NCBI RefSeq assembly: GCF_042453785.1
Contig: NC_091666.1
Span: 23,828,501-23,892,500 of the forward strand
DNA: 64,000 nucleotides
Reading direction: 5' to 3'
DNA from: Malus domestica
Lineage: Eukaryota; Streptophyta; Magnoliopsida; Rosales; Rosaceae
The translations under genes and the position numbers were made by a program. The notes under the pieces are model-generated. The model saw only the letters and a list, made by a program, of their open reading frames with translations. It made no database searches and was not told where the DNA came from. Positions 26,101 through 38,529 of the stretch are shown here, piece by piece. Position 1 is the first letter of the stretch. Each line of letters opens with the position of its first letter.

Positions 26101-28311
26101 CAAATTGACCTAAACAAAAGGCAAACAAGGGAGCCTATAGAGACCTCAGTTCAAGAAGAAGTCACAGATAATGGTGACATACAAGGGACTCCACAACAAG
26201 CTACTATGAGTCCACAATCAAGTCAATCACAAACAACAACTCCTAGTTCAACTCCAGTAAGATTGAGAAATCTGGATGAGATTTATGCTACATGTAATTA
26301 CTGTGTAGTAGAACCAGAAACGTATGAAGAAGCTGCAAAAGACAAAGCTTGGAAGAAATCAATGAAGGAAGAGCTTGAAATGATAGAAAAGAATGACACT
26401 TGGGAACTTGTAAATCGACCAAGTGAGAAGCCTGTGATTGGTGTAAAATGGGTGTACAAAGTGAAGCTAAATCTAGATGGTTCTGTGCAAAAGAACAAGG
26501 CCAGGTTAGTGGCCAAAGGTTACTCACAGAAACCTGGTGTAGACTTCAATGAAACCTTTGCTCCAGTAGCAAGGTTAGACACCATAAGGACCTTGATAGC
26601 ACTAGCAGCCAAGAAGGGTTGGAAGCTGCATCAATTGGATGTTAAATCTGCATTTCTAAATGGAGTGCTAGAGGAGGAGGTGTTTGTGGAACAACCTCAA
26701 GGGTTCACAAGTCAAGAGTTTCCAGAAAAAGTGTACAAGTTAAGGAAGGCTCTTTATGGCCTAAAACAAGCTCCAAGAGCTTGGTACAGTGAGATTGATT
26801 CCTATTTCATTGAGAAAGGATTTCAGAAAAGTCCTAGTGAAGCTACACTCTACACCAAGACAGAAAGCAACAACAAGACACTCATTGTCTCAATCTATGT
26901 AGATGATGTTGTCTACACTGGAAATGATGCTGCAATGATGGAAGAGTTCAAGGAAGAAATGATGAAGAGGTATGAGATGACTGACCTAGGCCTCTTGCAT
27001 CATTTTCTTGGCATTGGGGTAATTCAAAAAGCAAGTGGCATCTTTATTCATCAAAAGAAGTATGCTGAAACTTTGCTTGAGAAGTTTGGTTTGAAAGGTT
27101 GCAAACCAGTTTCTACACCCTGAATTGCAAATGAGAAGCTCAAGAAGGAGGATGGAAGTGAACCTGCAGATGCTAGTCTCTATAAAAGCATTGTTGGCAG
27201 TCTATTATATCTAACTGCAACAAGGCCGGATCTGATGTTCTCAGCAAGCCTACTTTCTAGGTTTATGCAGAATCCTAGCAAGATACATATGGGCACAGCT
27301 AAGAGAGTGCTAAGATATGTACAAGGAACTCTTGATTATGGGATCAAATATGAGATGGGAAAGTCATATATTCTAATTGGATTCTGTGACAGTGATTGGG
27401 GTGGCAGTGATGATGATAGTAGAAGCACATCGGGCTATGCTTTCACTTTCGGATCAGGGGTATTTTCATGGGCCTCTGTGAAGCAACAAAGTGTTGCACT
27501 GTCCATAGCCGAGGCAGAGTATGTGAGTGCATCAGAAGCTACAGCTCAAGCTATTTGGCTAAGGTTCATACTTAAAGATTTTGGCGAATTGCAAGTTGAA
27601 GCCACACCACTTCTGTGTGACAACACCTCTGCAATTGCCATGACTAAAAACCCAGTATTTCATCAGAGAACAAAACACATCAAGAGAAGATATCATTTCA
27701 TCAGAGAAGCATTGCAGGACAACACAATCAAGCTAATCTATTGCAACACAGAAGATCAGATCGCAGACATATTCACAAAAGCACTACCGAAGGAGAGATT
27801 CAATTACCTGAGGGGTTTGCTCGGATTGACTCCCAGAAGCAGTTTAGAAGGGAGTGTTGGAAGCTAACCAGCTCCTGGAGTCGGGGAGTCGAAGGCAGCA
27901 AGATACTCCCGAGCAAAAGGATGTCATCTGCATCGAAGAAAAAGAAAGAGAATGAAGGGTTCTAGTCTCCAACGGCTAGTTTTGTTTTTAAATGTTTGTG
28001 TAAGTGTGTGAGTGACAAGTGTACACTCCAGATTAAATCACTTAACCCCAAATGAAGGGTTAGGATGTAATCTGGAGTAGTAAGGCTTAATGGTTGTTAA
28101 AGCCTCTTGTCAATCACCTTTTTAGATAAGTATGGGTGATGGAAATGCACCATACTCTTGTGTAATGTTCACACTACTTATTCAATCAAGTCTGCTGCAT
28201 TATTAGCACATCAGAAATCAATCTCCAAGTTCTTTTTCAATTCTCTACTATCCTACCCAAGAAACCGATTCAAACACTCAATCAAAAACACAAAATAAAC
28301 AAATTTTATCA
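23200..28311 (+). mobile_element. Ty1/Copia LTR retrotransposon, full length, broken, young
   Basis: Two 457-base LTRs (23200-23656 and 27855-28311), starting TGTTGGAAGC and ending TTATCA, differ at only about three sites. The 5-base duplication TATTG flanks the element (23195-23199 and 28312-28316). A primer-binding site related to plant initiator tRNA-Met follows the 5' LTR and a purine tract precedes the 3' LTR. Parts in order: gag at about 23.8-24.7 kb with a CCHC knuckle, protease near 24.8 kb, integrase about 25.1-25.9 kb (HH-CC motif, DDE core), reverse transcriptase about 26.4-27.1 kb (YVDDV), RNase H about 27.3-27.85 kb. This is Copia order. The coding region is interrupted at a few points, so it looks unable to act alone. 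LTR similarity above 99% suggests insertion within roughly the last few hundred thousand years, depending on the rate used. Confidence 0.95.
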
Positions 28312-28329
28312 TATTGTTCAAGATGTACT

Positions 28330-28860
28330 TTTGGATAGGGTTGGCCATAAAAAGAGGTGAACCGAGCAACGCATCTTCCAATGGCCATAACAAAGCGATG
28401 AAGGATCGGGATGAGAATGATAACCACGAGAAAGGGCTGAAGAATGCAAAGGATATCGACCTACGGAAGCAAAGCGAAAAGATAGTGAACGGGTATTAAG
28501 TCACAGACCCGTGCCGAACTTGCCTTGGAAGCATATTGAAAGGTATTTGTAAGCCGCCATTTATTGATGACATTCTGAAAGCTAAGAAACCTACCAAGTT
28601 CACTCAACCAAAGTTCAAACTGTTTGAAGGAACGACTGACCCTGTCGAGCACATTTACCACTTCCAGCAACAAATGGTTTTCGAAGGGGATCTTGAAGCT
28701 GTCCTATGCTAAGTTGTTCGCCTCAAGCCTTTCGGGACCGGTCTTAATTTGGTACATGCAGTTGAAACAGAAGTGCATCGGCAATTTCAAATAACTTTAC
28801 AAGGGTGTTAATATCTCAATATGGCGAAAGAAGGATGTCACAGTTTTGTTCAGCACAACA
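28330..28860 (+). mobile_element. Ty3/gypsy gag fragment (fossil)
   Basis: Degenerate remnant of a gag region recognisable by the block KFTQPKFKLFEGTTDPVEHI and LKPFGTG, typical of plant gypsy gag. It has no LTR and no pol, lies just right of the Copia 3' LTR, and is broken at several points. It looks old. Confidence 0.65.
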
Positions 28861-28869
28861 CAGAATATG

Positions 28870-31247
28870 TAAACTTTTGCATGTGAAAGTTGGACCGTTG
28901 GGGCCAATTATTTATTTTAGGCTTAAATTTTAGTTGATCCAAGGCAAAGGAATAGAATAAGAGTTTGATTCGTGGAGTTAAAATAATAGTATGATACACG
29001 GAAGAAGAAGAGAAGACTGGATTCAAAAGTTGAATGGTAAGGGATTTGTATTTGCCTGCAACTGTTAGGTGTTTGATTTATATAGTCCACATATCTTAAG
29101 CAAATAGGCATCTGTTTGGATCTTCAATTTGGCAAAATGTTCGATTTATTAGTATCACAGGGAAAATAGTGAGAAAATAATATATATTTTAGTCATTCAA
29201 CGTGGAGTTTTGACTTAACACTAGTACAAATAACACTTTGCACGACGAAATGAATGCTAATAATCAATTTAAGTTCAAGCACTTTTATATAGAAGAGATT
29301 GAGGCTAGTTTGGTGTTGCCGTGCTTTTTTTTCAAAACTGTTTTTTATGTGAGATAAACAACAGTTAAAAAAATAGGTAAGTGTTTGATTAACTATACTA
29401 CTAAAAGTGCTTTTAGCAAGAAAAAAAAATAGGGGTAGGACTGTCAATATGAAAGTTTCATTAATTGGTATTGTTTACTTTTGCCTCCAGTAAAAAAAGA
29501 ATGCTACTACACCCACCCCAATGTCTTATCTTCCCACCCCACTTTTTATTAAATTTTTAATGACTAATATATCCTCTCATAAAATGACATATAAGGACAG
29601 TAAAAAAGGAAGCGCCATTCCCTCGTCCCTAGCAATTTAGCACACTGCTCGCATCCCATTTTATCGTCTCCTCCGATTTTTTCCAAAACTCCAACCCCCA
29701 GAATAGACAACACGATTAAGCATGCTATTGTGATCATAACTGAGACGGACTGGATCTCGTGGACAGGTGACACAAATGAGGGTCATGTTTCTATTACTTT
29801 GTGTTGGTGAACGGTGAGGAGAGAGAGGAAGGGGATGAGGTATTTGGAGGGAAGACGATTATTGCGGATTGAGATGTCACTGCCGCTGCCATACCCGCTA
29901 GCTAGGCATAGGTAGAGTGTGCAAATTGCAATGGAAGTGCAGAGTATATGTATGATTGTACCAAGTGACTGACGAGCTTGGCATTTTCCCTTCTATTTTG
30001 TTTCAAAATTGTTAAACAAAAGCCCCATGTTGATTAGAAGTATATTGTAATCTATCAAAGGATGTGATAATTGTAATCTTGTATTCGATACAGATGGGAA
30101 CTCAGGATTTCAGTACGACTCTTGTAACTCAAACTAATTATTTATACCTATGAATGCAGTAATGAAAGCCAACTCTTCCAATGGCGGAGCCACATGGAGA
30201 CCAAGATGGGCACGGGCTTATCCTGAAATATTTGTTTATATACCTTATCTGTTGGTTTTGTAACTAAATAATCTACGACTCAGTGGTTGAAGGGGTTTTT
30301 GTGTTCCTGCACGTTGAAATTTGTTGGTGAACCTCCTTCAAGTTCTTTATCAGCAATTATTTTTTTGGTTAGTTGATACAGAACAAGGTTAATTTATGTT
30401 GAAGAAAAATCTCATAATAATAGTATTGACCCATGATTTTAAATTTTTGTTAGAAATTAATTTTAACTTTATTGTTAATCTCGTAACAAGTTTTGTTTTT
30501 ATGATATGATTATTTTAATACTAAATTTTTCATACATGTTAAAGATCTACCAGCCTTTTTGATTAAAATTTTTCATGCCAATACAAAAAAAGAACCTTTA
30601 ATTTTCTCTCATTAGTTATATTGCTATATTTTTTGTCTCATTTTGTTTATATGATTTAAAGGCCCCTCCTAGTCTGAATTTCTGGCTCCGCCACTGAACT
30701 CTTCCATCATATTTGAAAATATTATTTAAAGAATTGAAAATAGAATGCATAAAATGTTACAGGAGAAGGAAATCAAGCATTGATATGATAGGATATGGGC
30801 TTTAATTAAGCCACCAGTAATGATCGGAATAGGAGGCCAATGAGCAGGGTGTTGGGGGTAAGGGTGCCTTGGGAATAATAGTGGGCGGGAAAATAGTATG
30901 GGTTTCATTTTACTTTTTATGATGGTGGAAATATAAGGTGGGTGAGAAGGTAAGACATTGAAATGAGTATATAAACACCCTAAAAAACTTTTTTTTAGAA
31001 GTATGTGTAGAAGCTACTTCTATAAAAAAAATAAAAAAATTAAAAGTGATAAGAACCTAATCATTGCGATCCAAAGAAAGTAAAAAACACATAAAAAAAA
31101 GGTTGATAATTTATTAAACTGTAATCGCTGGACTTATTTGAAAGCAACTACATCATAAAATTTGTTGATCCATTGAACTCACGATAATATTACGATGTCT
31201 GCAATATTAGTTAGGAATTCCAGCAATCCTGTGTATATATGAGACAT
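28870..31247. other. non-coding part of duplication unit 2
   Basis: The first 430 bases repeat the PADRE-side flank (19420-19900). The middle holds a hAT MITE (30179-30696). The rest is AT-rich. The 3' flank of thionin-like copy B begins at about 31120 and matches 20200-20450 and 38550-39030. I see no other gene. Confidence 0.6.
30179..30696. mobile_element. hAT-type MITE
   Basis: A 518-base element with 14-base terminal inverted repeats: left CAATGGCGGAGCCA, right complement CAGTGGCGGAGCCA. It is flanked by the 8-base direct repeat AACTCTTC (30171-30178 and 30697-30704). The 8-base duplication and CAGTGG-like ends are characteristic of hAT elements. It has no coding capacity. Confidence 0.88.
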
Positions 31248-31871
31248 CTAGTAAAGGTGTTCGATATTGCAGTATTTGCTTGAGCAGTGATCCACGCACC
31301 TTTCCATTTTCGTTTTGTCTGCTGGCCATGGAAAAACATAAACATATTCATCTATATGGTGGAGGTAAAGATATAAACATAAACATATTCATTTATAGCT
31401 CATCTGTCCGAGTTTCAGGAAATTTTAACCATTTGAGGTCTTCTTCAAGCACTGCTCGAGTATTCTCGATGAAAGTTTGAGCATTAATTATAATTATTGC
31501 TCAATAGGTTTCGAGAAGATTCGATCAATGCTTAGGAGGCATTTTTGTTTCAAAATTTAGAATCGTATAAAAACGAGCAAGGCATGCATGCAAAGAGGGT
31601 AGTCCGTACCAAAGTTGTATTTGGCACAGTGGTGAAGTGAGCAACCAAGTTTGCAGTAGTGAATAGTCTGATCCACAACAGTTGGAGCCTCAGCCGCTGC
31701 ACACTTATTGTAACATCGTTCGATGCATTCTTTAGTTGGAGGCAAACCACAACCGCCAAGGCATATGTGGAGACATTTGCGGTCCTCGGAGATTGCATGT
31801 ACGGTGATTGAGAGGAAGACCATCATCATAATCAACACAGAGCTTGTATGGACGACCCCATTCAACTTCAT
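31248..31871 (-). CDS. secreted cysteine-rich thionin-like protein, copy B
   Basis: Two exons on the minus strand, 31610-31871 and 31248-31318 (GT-AG), giving 110 residues. The start MKLNGVV leads a signal peptide (hydrophobic core VLIMMMVFLSITVHA, cleavage near residue 26). The mature part has regularly spaced cysteines: CLHICLGGCG, ECIERCYNKC, YCKLGCSLHHC, and from exon 2 CVDHCSSKYC, 12 in all. YCKLGC with the C-x3-C pairs resembles the plant thionin/thionin-like family, small secreted peptides often linked to defence; exact activity is not shown by sequence. One of two copies here that look whole. A TATA-like box lies about 90 bases upstream of the start. The second exon is easily missed because its coding part is only 71 bases. 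Confidence 0.78.
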
Positions 31872-31960
31872 TTTGAAAATTTTGTAATTAGCAGTCGATA
31901 TTTGACACTATATTCTAATTTTGAAACAGTTTGTGTGCCAATCCAGGAGCCCAAGGACAC

Positions 31961-31970
31961 TTTTATATAG
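31961..31970 (-). promoter_or_regulatory. TATA-like box of thionin-like copy B
   Basis: On the minus strand CTATATAAAA, about 90 bases upstream of the copy B start codon. The same box sits at the equivalent place upstream of copy D, so it is conserved between duplicates. Confidence 0.55.
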
Positions 31971-32074
31971 GTTCATGGTCTTGATAATTTGTAACTTAAT
32001 CCCATTGAAGTATGTAAATAAGGAAACTACATAAAAATTAAATATTAACAGACATAGTTTATTCATGTAACCTG

Positions 32075-32700
32075 TGTTGGAAATTTTGAGTAGAAATTTC
32101 ATTGTCCCACATTGGTCATTCCCAAAATGTTTCCTCACTTTATAAGGCTTTGTCCCTTATAGATAGTGATTGGAGTGATGGACCATGGAGAACGAAATTA
32201 GGCTTTGGAGTGTACTAATTAATTGATAATTAATTAATAATTAAAGATATAATTAATTATCAAAAGATGGGCCTTGGGGCCTTTAGGCTCTTGGGCTTTG
32301 AAATTAAGTTCTTTAATTATTTATTTTTAATTAATTTCGAATTTAATTAATTAATTAATTTTTTATCAACAAACTCATATTTTCAGATGAAGTCTGTTAA
32401 GATGAAAAAACGCAGAGCAAAGCACCCCTTTGTGAAAGATGACTTCCAACAGATGCACCCCATTCTCATACATGTTGCGAACAGGTATAAACCTATTATA
32501 TATACATTCATCTGCATGACATTTAGCACACAGAGAATATCAAATTCTTCTTCTACAATCCTAAACCTTTTTACTAAGAGAACCACATAGAAATTCACCA
32601 GAAGTCAGTTTTTCGATGCTGGAATTCTAACTTAGATCGTTGAATCCTGGTGAGGCAGACGTCCGTAGAACTACAAGCACAGAGTGGGGACGAAATATCT
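32075..32700 (+). mobile_element. probable LTR or LTR fragment of an unassigned retrotransposon
   Basis: Starts TGTTGGAAATTTTGAG and continues TCATTGTCCCACATTGG, then a TATAAGGC promoter-like motif, a common opening of plant LTRs. It interrupts the upstream region of thionin-like copy B. The right border is unclear: it runs into the gypsy remnant at about 32.7 kb. No second copy is seen, so it is a solo LTR or a truncated element. Confidence 0.5.
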
Positions 32701-35700
32701 GTTTCAAGGATAATTCTTTAGGTCTTGGAAAGCTCTTTCGCATTCATCATCCCATTTGTCTCGTTGTGCCCTCTTGATGACCTTGAAAAAGGGTTTGCAT
32801 TGATCGGTGGATCGTGAGAAAAAACGGTTGAGGGTGATTGCTTATCCGGCCAAGCTTTAGATCTCCTTCAAGGTAGTTAGAGACTTCATCTCTAGGATTG
32901 CTCGGATTTGCTTGGGATGTGCTTCAATTCCTCGTTGGGTTACTAAGTCCCCTAGGAATCAGCCTGAAGATACTCTAAACGTGCACTTGGTGAGATTGAA
33001 CTTCATCTTGTACTTTTTAAGGATGTCGAAAGTTTCCACCAAGTTGCCGATGTCGTCTGACCGCTGCTTGCTTTACACTATGATATCATCGACATAGACC
33101 TCCATGGTTACCCCAATTTGCTTCTTAAACATCATGTTTACTAACCTTTGGTAAGTGGCTTTCGTGTTCTTGAGGCCAATGGGCATGACCCTGTAGCAGT
33201 AGGTGTCTCGCTCGATCACGAACGCGGTTTTCTCCTTGTCGAGCTCGTACATGGCTATTTGGTTGTAGCTGGAGTATGCGTCCAAGAAGCTGAGCAGCTA
33301 GTTCCCATAAGTTGAATCTACTAGTAAATCAATTCGGGGAAGCGGATAAGGATCTTTTGGGCATGCTTTGTTGAGGTCGATGCAGTCTACAAAAACCTTC
33401 CATTTGCCCTTCTTTTTCTTCACAACTAGCATGACGTTGGCAAGCCATGTTGAGTGTGCTACCTCTTTTATGAATCTGGCCTCCAATAACTTGTCAATTT
33501 CTGATTCGATGATTGCTACTCGCTCAGGTGTGAAATGTCTTCTCTTTTGGATCACCGGTTTGGCAGCAAGGTCGACGTGTAGCTTGTGGCAAGCTATCAT
33601 GGGGTCGATGTCGGGCATGTCAGAAGGTGACCATACAAAGATGTCTTGGTTTTTCCTAAGGAAAGCTGTGAGTTTTTCCTTCTTGGCTGGGCTTAGACAT
33701 GAACCGATTCTAACCATCTTTTCGACTGCTGGGGATCAAGAATGATGTCTTCAGCTTCCTCTTCGGGTTTCCATCTCATCTGCTTGGGTGCCATCTTCTT
33801 GATCTGCTTGCTATAATTGCTATTTGATAGCTTCTTTGTCCATTTGGACCTCGGTAACTTCTACATGGGTGAAGGTTCTCTTCGTTGATTCCTTCAATAC
33901 TTGCATAGTGCATTATCAAGATGTGGCTTGGTCAGACTTGATCTCTCTAACTCCTCTTCCTGGGATGAGGAATTAGATCTTTTAATACTTGACAGAAGTG
34001 ACGGTATCAAGCTTAATCAACCAAGGTCTCCCAAGAATCCCATTGTAGGGAGATTGGTTGCTTACGATTGTGAACGTTTGCTTTGAGACAACTAGTGGTG
34101 TTTTCATGTCATGTGTGATGTGGCCGATGGCAGTCGAGGTGTGCTCATTGAACCCGGTGAGTACCTCTACCCGACGTATGATTGTGTATTCCAAGCCCAT
34201 CTTCTAAATGACTAAGAGTTAAAGTAGATTGATTGCACTTCCCTTGTCGGCTATCTTTCTGTCGACTATAATATGGGCTAGTTGGACAGATATTACTAGT
34301 GCATCGTCGTGTGGAAAATTAACGTATTCTACATCATACTCGATGAAGCCAATGATGGGTCTGGGTTGAGTGTCGACTGCTTGAACCTATGAGACTAGCA
34401 GAACTTGCTGGATCTTCCTCTTTTTGGAGTTGTTGGTGGCCCCCAAGTGCTCAGATTCAACGATGATGCCATTAATTCAAATCGTCTTGGTTGGCAGCTC
34501 TTCATTATCGTCTGCATTCCTTCTAGGTTGCATAGCTAGCGTTTCTAAGTATTTGTCGACCTTGCCTTCTTTCACGAGCTTTTCTAGGTAGTTCTTCTAA
34601 GTGTAGCAGTCGTCGGTTCTGTGATCGAGACCTCGATGGAATGCGCAGTATTTTGTGTGATCCAACTTAGAAGTATATCCTTTTGATTATTTCGGCAGCT
34701 TGAACCATGGCTCGTTCTTGATGTCGCGAAGGATTTAGTGGATTGGAATTGAGAACTTATAGTAGTTCTTGGTTGTCGAGCCTTCTTTGGTTGTGGGTCG
34801 GTCCCTATGTTTGGCCGTTTGCCTATTTTTGCATAACAGCTTCCCATCATCCTTCTTTTGAGCCACTACCGACTTTCTTCGAGGTTGCTCAGGCACCTTG
34901 TATGCTCTTCGAGCCTAGTCACAAAGTGCATGCTTCTCTGCCATAGCAAAATAGTCTGCCAGAGTTAGATCTTCTTTCATGATCAGTTCTCTGAATAGTG
35001 GGTGGTCTGTTGAGAGTCATTTTTGGAAGGCTACACTTACTATTGAGTTGTTGTATCCGACAATCTTCGCTTTCTCTGCTTTGAACCTCTTCATGTAGTC
35101 ACGAAGCAACTCCTTTGGGTTTTTCTTCACTTTGAACAAGTGGTTAGACTTTTTCTTGATCGAGCGGTAGGATGAGTATTCTTCAGTGAAAACCAAGGAA
35201 ATATCATCAAAACTTCAGATGGATCATGGTGGCAAGGTGTGAAACCAATCTTGTGCCTCGCTTTATAAAGTGGTGGCGAATATTTTACACATAAAGGCAT
35301 CGTTGTTCCGATAAAGGACCATCGTGCTTCAGTAGTGTTTCAAGTGCCTCTCCGGATCTCCATCTCCTTTGAAAGATGTGAAATATGGCATGCTAAACTT
35401 GCATGAAGGCTCTGTCTACTTGATCTCGTCTGTGAAAGGTGACCTGCTCATGTTGGTCATGTCCTATCGAAGTGCTTCATCAGCCACTTCGTTGCGTTGG
35501 AAATCACGCAATCGCTCGTTGATGAGCCTTTTTACCTCTTCTTGAATTTTCTTTTGTTGGGGGTAGCGAAGCTCTCGGCTGCCCCCAGTCTTGACCTACT
35601 GGTCTAGGATGCTCTTCTACATGTTTAACTCATTTATGACGTGGCTGCAGTGCATGAGTTAAATTCCTAGTAGGCGAGGGATTTCTTCGCATACTGCTAG

Positions 35701-37402
35701 TTGAACTTGAGCCGGATTGAGTGACTACTTCTCTTCGTCCATCGTGCTTCCTACTTCGATATGATTTGGAGGATACTCCTTGCGGGCCTAGCCGCGAATG
35801 AACGTTTTTCCTAGAAGGCTACTTATGTTGATAATCGGAGTGTGACCTTAACTGTGAGTGTATACTTGTCTGCAGGCCTAGTCGAGAGTACACACTCCTC
35901 CGTGCGCTAAGACAGGAGTATACGTTATCTTAGGGGCCCAATCGAGAATGTACACTACCCGAACGCTCGGTTCATGGCTGGTTGAGTGCCTGCTTACCAA
36001 GACGTTGCTGGAGAGGTTCTTTGTCTGCCCTTGTCCTACTTTGGGACACCTCGTATGAAGCATGTTAGATCTCGATGCGCTGCAAGAGTTGATTCACCAA
36101 AGTCGTCTTTTGTGCAAGGATGCTCGTTAACTCTATAACTTGTCGGGACAAGTGTTGTTTGCCATTCGGATTGGAAGAGCTTGGAAGGAATGTGCCTCCT
36201 TAAGCAGTGGAAGAGTAGTAGACTCCAGTGTGAGATTTGAGTTGGAAAATGTCAAATCCGCGGAGAAATGTGGTCAAAATGCCCCCGGTTTGATCGTAAG
36301 TCCTGAAAATTGAAGCCAGGATGGTTGACCTAATCTTGGGCCGACTTAGGCTGCTTAGGAAGCCACGGAAGTAGGCTGGGCTGCGGAAGTGGGTTGCTCG
36401 GCGTGTGGTGCACGCGGGTGCAAGGCTTGGGCTCGGCTTAGCACGTTGGGTATGGGTGGCACAGGCCGACTCGACTAGGACTTGGGCCCTTAAAGGTTGA
36501 AGTGGCACGGCTTGGGCTGTGGCCTTGTAGCCACCGTGGTGCCCCGTGGGGGTGGTGCCGCTCTACTCACCATTATGTTGAGCCTTGTAGATCGTCGTGG
36601 TCCTAATCCTTGAACGTAGGAATTTCCGTTCGTCGAGGTTTTCGAATATCTTGGCATTGTACTTTTCTTTTACGTTTTATCAAAGAATTTTTAAAAATAA
36701 AAATTCCAAGAATAAGAACGTACGAAAAATCTACAAATAAGCAAGGAAACAAAAAACCTTAGATGCGTGAGTGTTCTACAAGCGTGTGACTCAACTTTTA
36801 ATGAAAGCACCAATTTGTGGATGCAAATTTCTTCCTCCTTGTTCTTGGACAAAATTGCAGCTACAAAACAAACAAAACCTTAAGTCAAGGCCAAGAGTTT
36901 CACGTGCCCACGATGAATGGGGGGGGCTTTGGCCAAGGAACCTCCGATGCCAAAGTTAGAATTTTGAGGGAAAAATGTTTGGAGAATTTTGAGAATTTAG
37001 CAAGAGAATTGGAATTGAATTTTGGAGAAAATGAGGGTGTTTATATAGGGGTGTGGTCGGCCCCTTTGGGAGGAGATGGACTGGCCACTTGGATGGTTTT
37101 TTGGGTGAGATTCATGATTTGTAGCTAATTAATAAATTAATTGAATAATAAATCAATTAATTAGCTAATTAATATAATTGTAAGGAATGATTTGGGGGTT
37201 ACTTTGTGGAGAAGATTTGATGAGGATAGATGAAATAGGTTTTAAATAAATACCTATTTTGGGCACTTTTGACTTGATTGAGGGATGGTTGTCCACTGCT
37301 CACGCGTAGGAGTTCCGGTGTTCCTCGAGGGTAATTTTATCATTTTTACCCTAAAATCTACTTGTCACTTCCATATCCTTCTTGATTATTTTTGGCTCCA
37401 CA
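32700..37402 (-). mobile_element. truncated Ty3/gypsy retrotransposon (fossil)
   Basis: Minus-strand element: one LTR at 36816-37402 (587 bases, TGTGGAGCC...GCATCCACA), then a primer-binding-site-like AATTGGTGC, gag about 34.5-36.5 kb, protease region about 34.0-34.2 kb (YNGILGRPWL), reverse transcriptase about 33.0-33.7 kb (VDCIDLNKACPKDPYPLPRID, YVDDIIV). It stops near the end of the reverse transcriptase at about 32.7 kb; RNase H, integrase and the other LTR are absent. The frames are broken at many points, so it looks old. It separates thionin-like units 2 and 3. Confidence 0.85.
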
Positions 37403-37579
37403 AATGCTAATAACAAATTTGAGTTCAGGCACTTTTGTATGGAAAAGATTGATTACTATCAAACCTTAATGAGCTTATTTTTATAGTATCCCTCTTTGTA
37501 GTTTTGATTAATTTACGATCGGATATCTTTGTATAAAAAATAAAAATGAAAAGTGGTTAGAACGTCATGCTCATCAAAG

Positions 37580-38490
37580 CAACTCCACCTTTAGAGCCCT
37601 CCCCCCAGGCAATCCACTATTCAATCCATCCTATGAACAGTAACTGCTCTAATGAACAGTAATTGTCTTTTGCATCTCCACCCATGCACTTGAATAGCCT
37701 GGCAATAGACAATAGAATATTATTAATCTTTTGGAAGCAGAGAAACATATATTGGGCGCCGCAAAAAACTCACTGGTCCTCCACAGACCGCAACCACTCC
37801 GCCGCCTCCTCCGCCACTTCACCACCTCCCTCAATGCCGCCCCTCCAAACGGCGTCGTCCCGACAAAAGACGACTACTTCTCAACCATCCATCACATCTC
37901 CAACATCGTCCGTCGTGACCATTACCTGGAGCGGACACTCAACAAGCTTCGAATCGCTGTTGACTCAGACCTCGTCTACCTCATCCTCCGCGCCTGCTCC
38001 GCCCACAGCATCGAGTCGCTTCGATTCTTTAAACTAGGCCCATACCCACCACCCCACCTACCACCTAACGACCCTAGAGCTCGAAGAACTTGCCAAGATC
38101 CTTACTTGCGCCAAAAAGTACGAATCGATGTGGAAGCTTATCGAATCGATGCAGACCCACCACGGATTAACCCTCTCGAAAGAAACCCTCTGCTTCATAA
38201 TCGAAGAGTACGGTCGCCACGGCCTGGTGGATCAGGCGGTGGAGCTTTTCAATCGGGCGCCGAAGACCTTCCGGTGCTCCCAAAAAAATTTTTTTAAAAA
38301 AAAGGACAGACGCCAGTCATGGCGTCAGCCTGACGTCACACCCCTCGGGCTGAAGGGCTGGCAATCCCTCACTGGCCTGGCCCTCGGGCTCCCACCCTCA
38401 CTCGGGCTGCCCAACACTGGAGCCGAACCCACCGGCCCTCGGGCCCTTTCCTCTCGCCTGTCCCTCGAGCAAGGTCCAACGGTGGACTTG
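37580..38490 (+). mobile_element. TIR element carrying a PPR gene fragment (Pack-MULE candidate)
   Basis: The ends are short imperfect inverted repeats: left CAACTCCACCTTTAGAG, right complement CAAGTCCACCGTTGGAC. The flanks TCATCAAAG (37571-37579) and CTCTCAAAG (38491-38499) match at 7 of 9 bases, as for a 9-base Mutator duplication, and comparison with copy B of the surrounding unit (about 31.07 kb) shows the sequence continuing across the insertion point. Inside are a PPR fragment and a GC-rich tail of about 190 bases. No transposase is visible. Confidence 0.6.
37731..38285 (+). pseudogene. fragment of a PPR protein gene (5' part)
   Basis: Encodes the N-terminal part of a P-class pentatricopeptide repeat protein: LLRHFTTSLNAAP, VPTKDDYFSTIHHISNIVRR, YLERTLNKLRI and LRACSAHSIESLRFF, then after a frame change near 38.04 kb LELEELAKILTCAKKYESMW, QTHHGLTLSKETLCFIIEEY and LVDQAVELFNRAPKTF. 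One frameshift is visible, and the sequence stops abruptly at about 38285 in an A/T run, losing all later PPR motifs. There is no intron, but PPR genes are usually intronless, so this does not prove retroposition. It sits inside the TIR element listed above, so capture is likely. Not expected to be functional. Confidence 0.8.
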
Positions 38491-38529
38491 CTCTCAAAGA
38501 AAGAAAAGGAACGCTCATAAAAAAAGATC

